A stretch of DNA of 64,000 bases from an uncultured Flaviramulus sp. (GCA_947495125.1 CANLXL010000005.1:1-64000); one strand, 5' to 3'; shown: positions 17,803 through 25,550, counted from the stretch's first letter. Notes: generated from the letters alone by a model not told the origin. Program-made: numbers and translations.

Positions 17803-18729
17803 ATGCACGTACTAAAGTTTGATTGGAATCCCGTTACCGGAATTGATATTGTTGGAAATTTTAAGCTTCATTTTTACAGTTTAATGTGGGTTATTGCTTT
17901 TGTGGTAGGATGGTATGTTATGAAACGCATCTTTACCAAAGAAAAAATATCATTAGATTATTTGGACCCATTGTTTATTTATACGGTTTTGGCAACCATG
18001 ATTGGTGCAAGATTGGGGCATGTTATATTTTATCAATCGGAATTAATATCAGAAGATTTTTTTAGTATTTTCCTGCCTTTTAAATTTAAAGGAGGTTTTG
18101 AATTTACCGGCTTTCAAGGATTGGCAAGTCATGGTGCTGCTATTGGTATTATTGTCGGCATGTACCTGTATCGAAAAAAGTATAATTATAAATCTTTACT
18201 CTGGGTTTTAGATCGGGTGGTGATCTCTGTGGCATCAGGTGCAGTTTTTATTAGAATTGGGAATTTTATCAATTCCGAAATTATTGGAAAAGTTACAGAG
18301 TCGAATTTTGGTGTTCGATTTATTCAGGATTTTTATTATAAAAGTCAAATAACCCAACTCACAGGGATAAAAGATGTGCAAAAAGCATACAACGCTGTGA
18401 CCGATAATCCGCAGTTTGCCGAACTACTCGAGAAAGTGCCATACAGACATCCGGCGCAATTATACGAGTCGTTTAGCTATATTTTTGTGTTTTTAATTTT
18501 GTGGTATTTCTATTCAAAAACCCCAAAAAGAGATCAGACCGGATTTTTATTTGGATTGTTTTTAATTTTATTATGGACGGTAAGGTTTTTTGTTGAGTTC
18601 GTTAAAGAGCCGCAAAATAAGGAACGCGCAGACTGGATGTTAAACACCGGGCAGTGGCTAAGTATTCCATTTATCATTATCGGGCTTTATTTCATGTTCG
18701 TGTATAAACCAAAAACTGTGGTTAAGTAA
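17803..18729 (+). CDS. lgt: Prolipoprotein diacylglyceryl transferase
   Basis: Lgt transfers diacylglycerol from phosphatidylglycerol to the lipobox cysteine of prolipoproteins at the inner membrane. The 308-residue multi-pass protein has the conserved GARLGHVIFY, GLASHGAAIG, the signature RIGNFINSEIIG and the HPAQLYES segment near the C-terminal half. It follows two lipoprotein genes in the same operon and precedes another, so the cluster couples lipoproteins with their modifying enzyme. Confidence 0.95.
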   Translation: MHVLKFDWNPVTGIDIVGNFKLHFYSLMWVIAFVVGWYVMKRIFTKEKISLDYLDPLFIYTVLATMIGARLGHVIFYQSELISEDFFSIFLPFKFKGGFEFTGFQGLASHGAAIGIIVGMYLYRKKYNYKSLLWVLDRVVISVASGAVFIRIGNFINSEIIGKVTESNFGVRFIQDFYYKSQITQLTGIKDVQKAYNAVTDNPQFAELLEKVPYRHPAQLYESFSYIFVFLILWYFYSKTPKRDQTGFLFGLFLILLWTVRFFVEFVKEPQNKERADWMLNTGQWLSIPFIIIGLYFMFVYKPKTVVK

Positions 18730-18730
18730 T

Positions 18731-19216
18731 ATGCGTTGTTTTAAACTTATAGTTCTTTTTTGTGGTGTTATGGTTAGTATTTCAGCGTGTAAAGACGATA
18801 AAAAGGTGATCAAACAAACCGAGGTTACTTTTACAAAGGAAGGTGCGCTTACTATAGTTAAAACGGAATCAGATTCTACTGAAATACACCTCGATATTGA
18901 AATTGCAGATACAGCTTACGACATCCAAACCGGGTTGATGTATCGTGATACCATGGAGAATAACCAAGGGATGTTATTCGTTTTTGACGATCTTAGAGAA
19001 CGTTCTTTTTATATGAAGAATACACGTATTCCTTTAGACTTAATCTTTATAGACGATCATAAAACCATTGTGAGTTTTCAAAAAAACGCAAAGCCCTTAG
19101 ACGAACGTTCTTTACCTTCTAATGCACCTGCACAGTACGTACTCGAAATTAATGCAGGCTTGGTTGATACCTGGGGTCTTTCTATTGGAGATCGTATACG
19201 TTACGATGCGCAATAA
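18731..19216 (+). CDS. DUF192 family lipoprotein
   Basis: The 161-residue protein has a signal with cysteine at about residue 20 (VSISAC), then a DUF192 domain from about 55: IADTAYDIQTGLMYRDTMEN, the hallmark MLFVFDDLRERSFYMKNTR and IPLDLIFIDD, then YVLEINAGLVDTWGLSIGD. The function of DUF192 is unknown; it is small, beta-rich and found in the envelope. It is the last gene of the operon, 1 base after lgt. Confidence 0.88.
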   Translation: MRCFKLIVLFCGVMVSISACKDDKKVIKQTEVTFTKEGALTIVKTESDSTEIHLDIEIADTAYDIQTGLMYRDTMENNQGMLFVFDDLRERSFYMKNTRIPLDLIFIDDHKTIVSFQKNAKPLDERSLPSNAPAQYVLEINAGLVDTWGLSIGDRIRYDAQ

Positions 19217-19619
19217 TAACATTTTATCTCCCATAACTACGACGCTAAAGCTTTTTGTACGCTAGTTGGTTAGCAGAATCAAACAATGGCGTAAAGACCA
19301 AATGCAAATTTTATAGATGAAATACCAAATCATGTAAAACGATCTTACCTGATCGTTGCCGAATGTTAAATAAAAAATCTTTATATCGAATATTTAGTGA
19401 GGCTTGTCTAATTTGTTGTTATAATACCTATTATTACAGCGAGTTACGGGTTTCCCGTAATCAAAAAAAAAGTAAAATCGCTAGATTTGGTAAACGGTTT
19501 AAACGGCGTTTACAATTTTTTCCCCTTAAATTATTAATAGCGTAAAACAGTTTAATCCTAGAACATAAAAAGGAGTCATTTAGTACTTAAATGGAATATT
19601 AACCAAATAAGTATTAAAA
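19217..19619. other. Intergenic region at the left edge of the accessory island
   Basis: About 400 bases without a convincing gene. A 60-codon frame (19363-19545) is rich in Lys/Arg and Tyr and looks like non-coding composition. A perfect hairpin lies at 19444-19460. No flavobacterial -7 element was found before the small lipoprotein gene at 19620, so its promoter is unresolved. Confidence 0.5.
19444..19460. repeat. Perfect palindrome TTACGGG-TTT-CCCGTAA
   Basis: A 7-bp inverted repeat with a 3-base loop in otherwise AT-rich non-coding DNA. On the plus strand it is followed by TCAAAAAAAAAG, so on that strand it is not a terminator. It could be a protein-binding site, an RNA hairpin or part of a repeated element. 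Confidence 0.55.
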
Positions 19620-19760
19620 ATGAAAACTTTAAAAAAAATGTTTGCATTTGCAGCTGTTTTTGCTGTGATTGGATTATTAACCTCATGTACCAAGCAAGAT
19701 TTAACAGAGGATGAATCACGATTCATTAAGAAAAAGGAAGTACAGGAAACCGATATATAG
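19620..19760 (+). CDS. Small lipoprotein, 46 residues
   Basis: A 46-codon ATG frame starts MKTLKKMFAFAAVFAVIGLL and continues TSC: a basic N-terminus, hydrophobic core and a clear lipobox (LLTSC). The mature part would be only about 24 residues (CTKQDLTEDESRFIKKKEV...), highly charged. It overlaps the start of the next frame by 50 bases in a different reading frame. The clean signal peptide makes it likely to be real. Function unknown; it may act as an envelope peptide or an entry gene for the membrane protein that follows. Confidence 0.6.
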   Translation: MKTLKKMFAFAAVFAVIGLLTSCTKQDLTEDESRFIKKKEVQETDI

Positions 19761-20130
19761 TTTTATCATTACGATAATAATTGCGTTATTATCGTTTTTA
19801 CCCTATATACACGATTTTGACTTTTTTGAAGGGAAGAAAGGCTTTAGTGGCTTTTCTTCCCTTCGTGTTGCAATCTTCTTTATTTCTATATTTATTATTG
19901 CCATTTCGGGATGGTTATTTGCCTTTATAAACAGTAAAGGAAAAAGCTATAGGTTTGCTATTATTGCTCCGATTGTTATGTTGACTTACCAACTGTTTAT
20001 TTATGTTTTAGATAAAAGAGATAGCGTTGTTAATGATTTTAACCTTAAAGTAGTTTTCAATTTCCTATTATACCTAATCATAATAATTACATATTTTTTA
20101 TTCAAAGGAAAGGGGGAGAATAGCAAGTGA
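19711..20130 (+). CDS. Four-helix membrane protein of unknown function
   Basis: The 139-residue frame predicts four membrane helices (about 16-32, 50-71, 82-98 and 115-131) with a basic N-terminus (RKRKYRKP), suggesting N-in topology. There is no ATG between the end of the lipoprotein frame and the first helix, so the ATG at 19711, inside the lipoprotein gene, is the only normal start; otherwise an atypical start is used. The next gene starts with GTGA overlapping its stop. I recognise no family. Confidence 0.6.
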   Translation: MNHDSLRKRKYRKPIYSFIITIIIALLSFLPYIHDFDFFEGKKGFSGFSSLRVAIFFISIFIIAISGWLFAFINSKGKSYRFAIIAPIVMLTYQLFIYVLDKRDSVVNDFNLKVVFNFLLYLIIIITYFLFKGKGENSK

Positions 20131-20291
20131 GCAATCTTCTTAAACAGGTGATATGGTTTGAAGAGAATAAAAATAAATTTTCTCCTCATGAAAGAGAGGA
20201 GATAAGAAAAGGACTGTTAAGTCAATGTAGAGAAAAGATAAAGGTATTAACCTCTGTTTTTGTAGATTCTATTGATAAAATTAATGATTAA
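20127..20291 (+). CDS. Small charged protein, 54 residues, GTG start
   Basis: The frame starts at a GTG whose TGA overlaps the stop of the membrane-protein gene, preceded by a purine-rich AAGGGGGAGAATAG run that is unusually Shine-Dalgarno-like for this phylum. The product (SNLLKQVIWFEENKNKF..., EREEIRKGLLSQC) is helical and charged with no membrane segment. It converges on the XRE gene and overlaps its 3' end by 11 bases. The coupling to the upstream gene supports that it is translated. Function unknown. Confidence 0.5.
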   Translation: MSNLLKQVIWFEENKNKFSPHEREEIRKGLLSQCREKIKVLTSVFVDSIDKIND

Positions 20292-20664
20292 TTTTTTCCT
20301 CAATTAATCCTAGTTTCAAAACTATTTCTCCAATTTTAGCATCTTGCAATTCAACCTTTTTTAATAAAGGTTCTAATTTTTCTAGCACTTTATCCGCGAC
20401 AATATCCTGAAGCGGTTTTTCTGTTTCGTTCGTTGCGTTAGAATATATATCCTCATCATTTTCAGGTTCATTTATTATATGGACAGTATCACGATGTTCG
20501 TATTTTAAAATCATTTTTAAAAGCAATAGCGCACTTTGTGATATGTTTCTTTCTCCCGATTCCCAGGTTTGAACCGCTCTTTCTCCAACGCCCAATAACT
20601 CGGCAAACTCCGATTGGGTTTTTCGGAGTTCTTTTCTGATTTTTTTTATTTCCAAGTTATTCAT
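20281..20664 (-). CDS. XRE-family helix-turn-helix regulator
   Basis: The protein has 127 residues. Residues 3-55 form a phage-repressor-like HTH (IRKELRKTQSEFAELLGV, ERAVQTWESGERNISQSAL). The remainder is acidic and then a predicted coiled coil (VADKVLEKLEPLLKKVELQDAKIGEI), likely for dimerisation. Dyad sites of the form ACAC-N7-GTGT lie just upstream of its start, so autoregulation and control of the rightward promoter there are likely. Its 3' end overlaps the convergent 54-residue gene. Confidence 0.8.
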   Translation of the reverse strand: MNNLEIKKIRKELRKTQSEFAELLGVGERAVQTWESGERNISQSALLLLKMILKYEHRDTVHIINEPENDEDIYSNATNETEKPLQDIVADKVLEKLEPLLKKVELQDAKIGEIVLKLGLIEEKINH

Positions 20665-20683
20665 AATTAGAGGTGTAGAGTAT

Positions 20684-20751
20684 GTGTAATTTTAAAACAC
20701 GAAAAATGTGTGTAAAAATTCACAAAACACGAACAAAGTGTTATATATTTG
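20684..20751. promoter_or_regulatory. Operator/promoter region between the XRE gene and rightward small frames
   Basis: Two dyads, ACAC-N7-GTGT (20697-20711) and AACAC-N7-GTGTT (20726-20742), are offset by exactly 30 bp, about three helical turns; a further GTGT half-site begins at 20684. The second dyad directly abuts a plus-strand -7 box TATATTTG at 20744-20751. The layout resembles a repressor controlling divergent promoters. Binding by the XRE protein is inferred. Confidence 0.55.
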
Positions 20752-20797
20752 TATTGCTTTACAACTCAAAGTAACAAAATAAAAGGGTTGTTACAAA

Positions 20798-20869
20798 ATG
20801 CGAAGGCGTAAATACCAAAATCGCGATAAGCGACATTTTCAGAAGGTATTAAACGACAAAAAATTTTAA
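20798..20869 (+). CDS. Possible 23-residue basic microprotein
   Basis: A 23-codon ATG frame begins about 47 bases after the rightward -7 box and encodes a very basic peptide (MRRRKYQNRDKRHFQKVLND). Nothing else supports translation; no Shine-Dalgarno is seen, but that is normal here. It may be a leader peptide, a microprotein or a chance frame. Confidence 0.25.
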   Translation: MRRRKYQNRDKRHFQKVLNDKKF

Positions 20870-20876
20870 ATGTTAG

Positions 20877-20969
20877 GTATTTAACGATACTACTTTTGAG
20901 ATTCTACGAAATGACCTAGTGGAACCTACCGGACGGTTTACGATTCTAATTCCTAAACATGGTAATTAG
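20877..20969 (+). pseudogene. Relic of a LytS-type histidine kinase C-terminus
   Basis: This 30-codon stretch without a start encodes FEILRNDLVEPTGRFTILIP and then KHGN followed by a stop. LytS-type kinases typically end in DL.EPTGT.V.I.IP; the intact kinase at 6554-10048 ends DLKEPTGTKVQIKLPKDF. An in-frame TAG lies directly upstream, so only the last strands of the ATPase domain remain. This suggests an older kinase gene was deleted here. Confidence 0.45.
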
Positions 20970-21016
20970 ACCAAAAAATGACCTATTGAACTCGTAAACA
21001 AAACATTAATTTGAAA

Positions 21017-21139
21017 ATGATACCCCATATCATGATAACACTTACACAATTTATTGTAACGGTATTGGTTTCTGCAGTACTTTATATGGTCTGTAAAATG
21101 ATATACAAAAAATGTAAAAGAAAGGATCGTTTTAAATAG
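21017..21139 (+). CDS. Small membrane protein, 40 residues
   Basis: A 40-codon ATG frame encodes one hydrophobic helix (ITLTQFIVTVLVSAVLYMVC) and a strongly basic tail (KMIYKKCKRKDRFK), the pattern of a small inner-membrane peptide, including many type I toxin-like peptides and regulators. There is no antisense RNA evidence, and the family is not recognised. It lies downstream of the promoter at 20744. Confidence 0.4.
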   Translation: MIPHIMITLTQFIVTVLVSAVLYMVCKMIYKKCKRKDRFK

Positions 21140-21238
21140 TTATTTTAAGACGATATCTTTTTTTTAATTAGATTTACCAATATTAAATTTTACTGTCGCA
21201 AGGATGCTCCCTTGGGATCGGCTGCTGAATTATACCGA

Positions 21239-21610
21239 ATGAAAACAGAACTCATAACCATAACACCTGTGTTACCATCGTCAGATATTGATAGGGATGT
21301 CAATTGGTATAGGGATAACGTTGGTTTCAGTTTAGTACATAAAGACCAAATGTATGCCGTTTTAAAGCGAGATCAGCTTTATATGCATTTACAATGGCAT
21401 GCCGATACCGATGACGATCCGTTACTCGGCGGGTCTGTTATTAAAATATTTGTGAAAAATATACAATCTGTTTTTGAAGAGTTTGTGAAGCGTGGCACCA
21501 TTAGTAAGGGTAAATTACAACGTAATACAGCTTGGGAAACCCATGAATTTGGGTTTTACGATTTGAACAATAATGCCGTCTTTTTTGTTGAAGATATAGA
21601 AGTAGCATGA
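21239..21610 (+). CDS. VOC-family (glyoxalase-like) protein
   Basis: From ATG 21239 the product is 123 residues (MKTELITITPVLPSSDID...); the frame extends to a TTG at 21212 but the ATG fits the fold. It is a single VOC domain resembling bleomycin-resistance-like proteins: WYRDNVGFSLVHKDQMYAVL near 30 and ETHEFGFYDLNNNAVFFVED at the end. A true resistance role is not shown. It ends close to the secDF terminator and is unrelated in strand to its neighbours. Confidence 0.75.
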   Translation: MKTELITITPVLPSSDIDRDVNWYRDNVGFSLVHKDQMYAVLKRDQLYMHLQWHADTDDDPLLGGSVIKIFVKNIQSVFEEFVKRGTISKGKLQRNTAWETHEFGFYDLNNNAVFFVEDIEVA

Positions 21611-21647
21611 ATTGCTCAAATTGATCAGACGACATATTTTTTATCAT

Positions 21648-21683
21648 AAAAAAAGCCCATCAACCAAATGGTGACGGGCTCTT
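21648..21683 (-). terminator. Terminator of secDF
   Basis: On the minus strand AGCCCGTCACC pairs imperfectly with GGTTGATGGGCT across a short loop and is followed by seven T residues. It lies about 20 bases after the secDF stop and may also act on the converging VOC gene. Confidence 0.75.
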
Positions 21684-21704
21684 TCCGAAGAAAATTTATT
21701 TGAA

Positions 21705-24698
21705 TTAGTCGTTCGTCTTATTTCCTTCTAATTTTTTTACAGAATCGTACATTATTGGTGTTGCAATGAATAACGATGAATAGGTACCTACAATAACACC
21801 TACTATCAATGCGAACATAAACCCTCTTATAGAATCACCACCAAAAATAAAGATGGATAATAATACGACTAAAGTTGTCAATGAGGTATTTAAGGTTCTA
21901 CTTAATGTACTGCTCAATGATGAGTCCACAACGCGGTTAAAATCCCAGCTTCTGTGCTCATTAAAGAACTCACGAATTCTATCAAATACAACCACGGTAT
22001 CATTCAGCGAGTAACCGATTACCGTTAGTATGGCCGCAATAAATGCCTGATCTATTTCCATGTTAAAAGGCATAAACTTGTAAGTTAATGAGAAGATACC
22101 TAATACGATCAGTACATCATGGAACACGGCTGCAACGGCACCAAGGGAATATTGCCATTTCTTAAAACGAATTAAGATATAGAGGAATACTACAATTAGG
22201 GATCCTAAAATTGCCCAGAAAGATGCTTGTTTAATATCATCGGCAATGGTTGGACTTACTTTATAGTTTTTCATTAACCCGACAGTTTTGGTGTCTGAAT
22301 CACTAATGAAATCTTCATAAGACATCCCGTCTAAATGAGGAACTAACGCTGTATACAATGAGTTTCTTATTTCTTCATCAACTTCAGCACCGGTTTCATC
22401 AACCTTATATTTGGTGGTGATTTTTAACTGATTGGCATCTCCAAAAGTTTTGGCCACAGCACTACCAAAAACCTCCGGTTTAGATAGTAAATTCGTGATT
22501 TCAGAGCCGCTAACGTCTTGTGCAAAACGTACCTGGTAGGTTCTACCTCCAACAAAATCGACACCTTCATCTAAACCATTTGTTAGTAGAGATCCTAAAC
22601 TTACTGCAATTAAGATTCCTGAAACGATGTACGATACTTTACGCTTGCTTAAGAAAGCGATGTTTATATTTCTGAATAAATTTTTAGTAATGGCCGTAGA
22701 GAAATCTAATTTACCTCCTTTATTGGCGTACCAGTCAACCAGTAATCTGGTGATAAAAATAGCAGTGAATAAAGACGTACCAATACCGATTAATAGGGTA
22801 GTGGCGAATCCTTTAATAGGACCTGTACCAAAAATGAATAAGATTAATGCCGTTAATCCCGTTGTAATATTGGCATCCAAAATAGACGATAAAGCATTGC
22901 TAAATCCATCCTGAATGGCTTCTTTTTGACCTTTTCCTTTGGTGAGTTCTTCACGAATACGTTCATAAATTAGCACGTTGGCATCTACCGACATACCGAT
23001 AGTTAGTACAATACCTGCAATACCTGGCAAGGTTAATACTGCACCTAACCCAGATAAAATACCAAAGATCAAAAGAATGTTTAAGAGCATGGCAATATCA
23101 GCAAATATACCGGCTTTACCATAATAGAAAATCATCCATATCAATACTAAGGCCAATGCAATTAAGAATGATATTTTACCACTATTGATAGATTCCTGAC
23201 CTAACGACGGTCCAACAACCTCACTTTGGATAATATCTGCCGAAGCTGGTAATTTACCGGCACGTAAAACGTTGGCTAAATCGATAGCTTCGTTTAGGGT
23301 GAAATCTCCGGATATCGATGAACTACCCCCGGCAATAGGCCCTGTAGTTACGCCCGGAGCAGAATATACAATGTCATCTAAAACAATCGCAATTTGACTT
23401 TGTTGATTAAAAGCCCTTCCTGTCATTTCTTCCCAGATCTTGGCGCCTTTAGCATTCATTTGCATGGATACTTCAGACTTTCCTGTAGGACCAAACTGAT
23501 TACGGGCATCGGTTACAACGGCTCCACTTAATTGCGGGATGTTATCGCGATTACCTTTTAACGCATATAATTCAACGATCTCACTTCCTTTTTTAGGTTT
23601 CCCAAAAGCAAATTTCACATAACGTTGCTCGGCAGAAAGTAAGGCTCTAACTTCAGGTTTGTTCAAGTATTCAAGAATGGTTTCTTTATCTTTTAATTCG
23701 AACTGTGCAATTACAGGTCCGCCTTGATAGCCTTGACCTCTAATTAAATCGAATAAAGGATTCACATTAGCGACCGCTGTAGAATCTGTTTCAGCTTCAC
23801 CTAAAAGGGCATCAATTTGAGAATCTTCGTCTGTCGACTCTCCATCCTGTGGTTCTACTTCAGCAACAACTTCCTCAACTTCAACAAGATCTTTTAATGT
23901 TTCATTGGCCTGTGCTAAGAATGGGAAGAATTGCTCGCCTTTATAAGCATCCCAAAATTCTAGCTGTGCTGTACTTTGTAATAATTTAATAGCACGTTCT
24001 TTGTCTTTTACACCTGGAAGCTCAACTAAAATACGACCAGAATTCCCAAGACGTTGAATGGTTGGTTGCGTAACTCCAAATTCATCAATACGTTTACGTA
24101 ATACTTCAAAAGCCGAAACAATGGATTCATCAACCTTAGTTCTGATGATGTCTTTAACGTCATCATCGGTCATACTGCCATCTATTTCACCGTCTAAAGC
24201 TTTGGTGTAAAATATATCAGGAGAAGCCAGTTTGGTATCTCCCTTTATAGCATCAAAAGCTCTGTAAAAAGATTCCAAATAGGATTCCTGAGCATCTTTT
24301 TGAAGCTCTGTTGCATCTTCTAAGGCTTTGTTGAATACGGGTTCATTAGTATGATTGGCTAAACCCTTTAATATATCCTTTACAGAGATTTGTAAAGTTA
24401 CGCTCACCCCACCTTTCAGGTCTAAACCTAATGGCATGGCTTTTTGTTTTACATCATTATAAGTGAATTTTGCGATCCCGATGTTAAAAACAGTATCAGT
24501 CGCAATATCCTCCAAATGGCTGGCTTCTTCAGCACTTCTTAACGCCCTGTAACCTTCTTCGCTGTCTGGTATTTTACTAATGGCAAGCTCTTCCGCGTTA
24601 CGTTCAATTTGATTTGCTTTAATGGTAAATGACAATTGGTAGATACTTACCAATCCGAACAAAACCGCAAATAATTTTACTAGTCCTTTATTTTGCAT
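21705..24698 (-). CDS. secDF: Protein translocase subunit SecDF (fused)
   Basis: SecDF uses the proton gradient to aid export through SecYEG. The 997-residue protein has SecD first: an N-terminal helix, the LGLDLKGGVSVTLQ motif, a large periplasmic domain with RIDEFGVTQPTIQRLGNS and RILVELPGVKD, then six helices (LTIGMSVDANVLIYERIREEL). SecF follows from about residue 670 (GVDFVGGRTYQVRF and GYSLNDTVVVFDRIREFF), with six more helices. SecD and SecF are separate in E. coli but fused in most Bacteroidetes. A 5' leader of about 100 bases holds a short repeat (24721-24746). Confidence 0.97.
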   Translation of the reverse strand: MQNKGLVKLFAVLFGLVSIYQLSFTIKANQIERNAEELAISKIPDSEEGYRALRSAEEASHLEDIATDTVFNIGIAKFTYNDVKQKAMPLGLDLKGGVSVTLQISVKDILKGLANHTNEPVFNKALEDATELQKDAQESYLESFYRAFDAIKGDTKLASPDIFYTKALDGEIDGSMTDDDVKDIIRTKVDESIVSAFEVLRKRIDEFGVTQPTIQRLGNSGRILVELPGVKDKERAIKLLQSTAQLEFWDAYKGEQFFPFLAQANETLKDLVEVEEVVAEVEPQDGESTDEDSQIDALLGEAETDSTAVANVNPLFDLIRGQGYQGGPVIAQFELKDKETILEYLNKPEVRALLSAEQRYVKFAFGKPKKGSEIVELYALKGNRDNIPQLSGAVVTDARNQFGPTGKSEVSMQMNAKGAKIWEEMTGRAFNQQSQIAIVLDDIVYSAPGVTTGPIAGGSSSISGDFTLNEAIDLANVLRAGKLPASADIIQSEVVGPSLGQESINSGKISFLIALALVLIWMIFYYGKAGIFADIAMLLNILLIFGILSGLGAVLTLPGIAGIVLTIGMSVDANVLIYERIREELTKGKGQKEAIQDGFSNALSSILDANITTGLTALILFIFGTGPIKGFATTLLIGIGTSLFTAIFITRLLVDWYANKGGKLDFSTAITKNLFRNINIAFLSKRKVSYIVSGILIAVSLGSLLTNGLDEGVDFVGGRTYQVRFAQDVSGSEITNLLSKPEVFGSAVAKTFGDANQLKITTKYKVDETGAEVDEEIRNSLYTALVPHLDGMSYEDFISDSDTKTVGLMKNYKVSPTIADDIKQASFWAILGSLIVVFLYILIRFKKWQYSLGAVAAVFHDVLIVLGIFSLTYKFMPFNMEIDQAFIAAILTVIGYSLNDTVVVFDRIREFFNEHRSWDFNRVVDSSLSSTLSRTLNTSLTTLVVLLSIFIFGGDSIRGFMFALIVGVIVGTYSSLFIATPIMYDSVKKLEGNKTND

Positions 24699-24720
24699 TT
24701 TATTTATTTTTTGTGTTTTA

Positions 24721-24746
24721 GATTCCGACTTTTATCGGAATGACAA
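24721..24746. repeat. Short REP-like palindromic repeat in the secDF leader
   Basis: GATTCCGA...TCGGAATGACAA is the same type of element as that at 52195-52220 (GATTCCTGC...GCAGGAATGACAA). Both share GATTCC, a T-rich loop, and GGAATGACAA. This one would be transcribed as part of the secDF leader. Confidence 0.6.
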
Positions 24747-24802
24747 GTTTCTGATTCACAATGTCTTACACTGCTTTAAACTTGATCTCAATTTAAAACG
24801 AG

Positions 24803-24810
24803 CAAATATA
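24803..24810 (-). promoter_or_regulatory. -7 promoter element for secDF
   Basis: TATATTTG on the minus strand matches TAnnTTTG exactly, about 105 bases before the secDF ATG. No clear -33 element. Confidence 0.45.
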
Positions 24811-24899
24811 GAATTTTCTCGTAGGAATTGACATTTTTTATGTTTAATTAATTTTTTAAGCTTTTCGATTAAAGATAAAAGCTAGTTTTGAGAAGTGAT

Positions 24900-25508
24900 C
24901 TATGTTAAAGGACCTGCCCGAACTTCAGGTATTTTATAAGAGGTATTGTCTATGCCAAGTACAATGTTGTAATGTGCTGTGGATGCTACTTTTTCAGTAA
25001 TTCCACGAATTTCAGTGTTATCAACAAAGGCATAAACGTTTGGATTGGAAAATCTGTTTCCTTCAGATTTTAACTCGACGACGAAAGTACCATTTAAGTC
25101 CCAATCTGAACCCGAATCTTTCTGAATTTCATAGACATTAAAATTATAGCTGCCGGAGTTTTTATCTTTAGGAAAATTCGAACGTTCTTCATTTGGATTA
25201 GCATCATTAAGAACTAAGTTTTCGTCTTCAGAAAGGGATTCTTTAATACGAGCGATGTCGACATCACTATAGTATGAGATGATTAATTTTCCGCATTCCT
25301 CTTTGGTAACTTGAATATTGGCAGCACCTAAACCTTCCAGTTGCACTTTGATATTCGCAATGGTGTTTTGGGCATGGTTTGATGATACTTCGGTATCTGT
25401 AAATTCTAAAACAATTTCCTGATTAGGTACAGAAATTTGCTGCTGATCTACAACACCTAAAAGTGTAAGGATAATAATTAAAGTACTAATGTACCATCTA
25501 AAGTTCAT
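24900..25508 (-). CDS. Hypothetical exported or membrane-anchored protein
   Basis: The 202-residue protein starts MNFRWYISTLIIILTLLGVV, an N-terminal helix or uncleaved signal, followed by an acidic soluble domain (QQQISVPNQEIVLEFTDTEV..., TVEKVASTAHY-like region). I do not recognise the family. A TATATTTG box at 25513-25520 lies only 5 bases before the ATG, so if used, the transcript would be nearly leaderless. It lies between secDF and mdh on the same strand, separated from each by over 70 bases. Confidence 0.65.
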   Translation of the reverse strand: MNFRWYISTLIIILTLLGVVDQQQISVPNQEIVLEFTDTEVSSNHAQNTIANIKVQLEGLGAANIQVTKEECGKLIISYYSDVDIARIKESLSEDENLVLNDANPNEERSNFPKDKNSGSYNFNVYEIQKDSGSDWDLNGTFVVELKSEGNRFSNPNVYAFVDNTEIRGITEKVASTAHYNIVLGIDNTSYKIPEVRAGPLT

Positions 25509-25526
25509 GCGCCAAATATAAAAAAT

Positions 25527-25550
25527 AAAGACTGTATTTCTACAGTCTTT
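25527..25550 (-). terminator. Terminator downstream of mdh
   Basis: A perfect 10-bp inverted repeat AAAGACTGTA-TTTC-TACAGTCTTT, followed on the minus strand by a T-rich stretch (ATTTTTTATA), 30 bases beyond the mdh stop. Confidence 0.7.

Noticed and set aside
19363..19545. 60-codon frame before the small lipoprotein
   Set aside because: Composition and lack of a start context suggest non-coding DNA; it contains the palindrome.
10791..21610. The two VOC proteins considered as an antibiotic-resistance pair
   Set aside because: Single VOC domains are very common and no resistance signature or mobile context was found.
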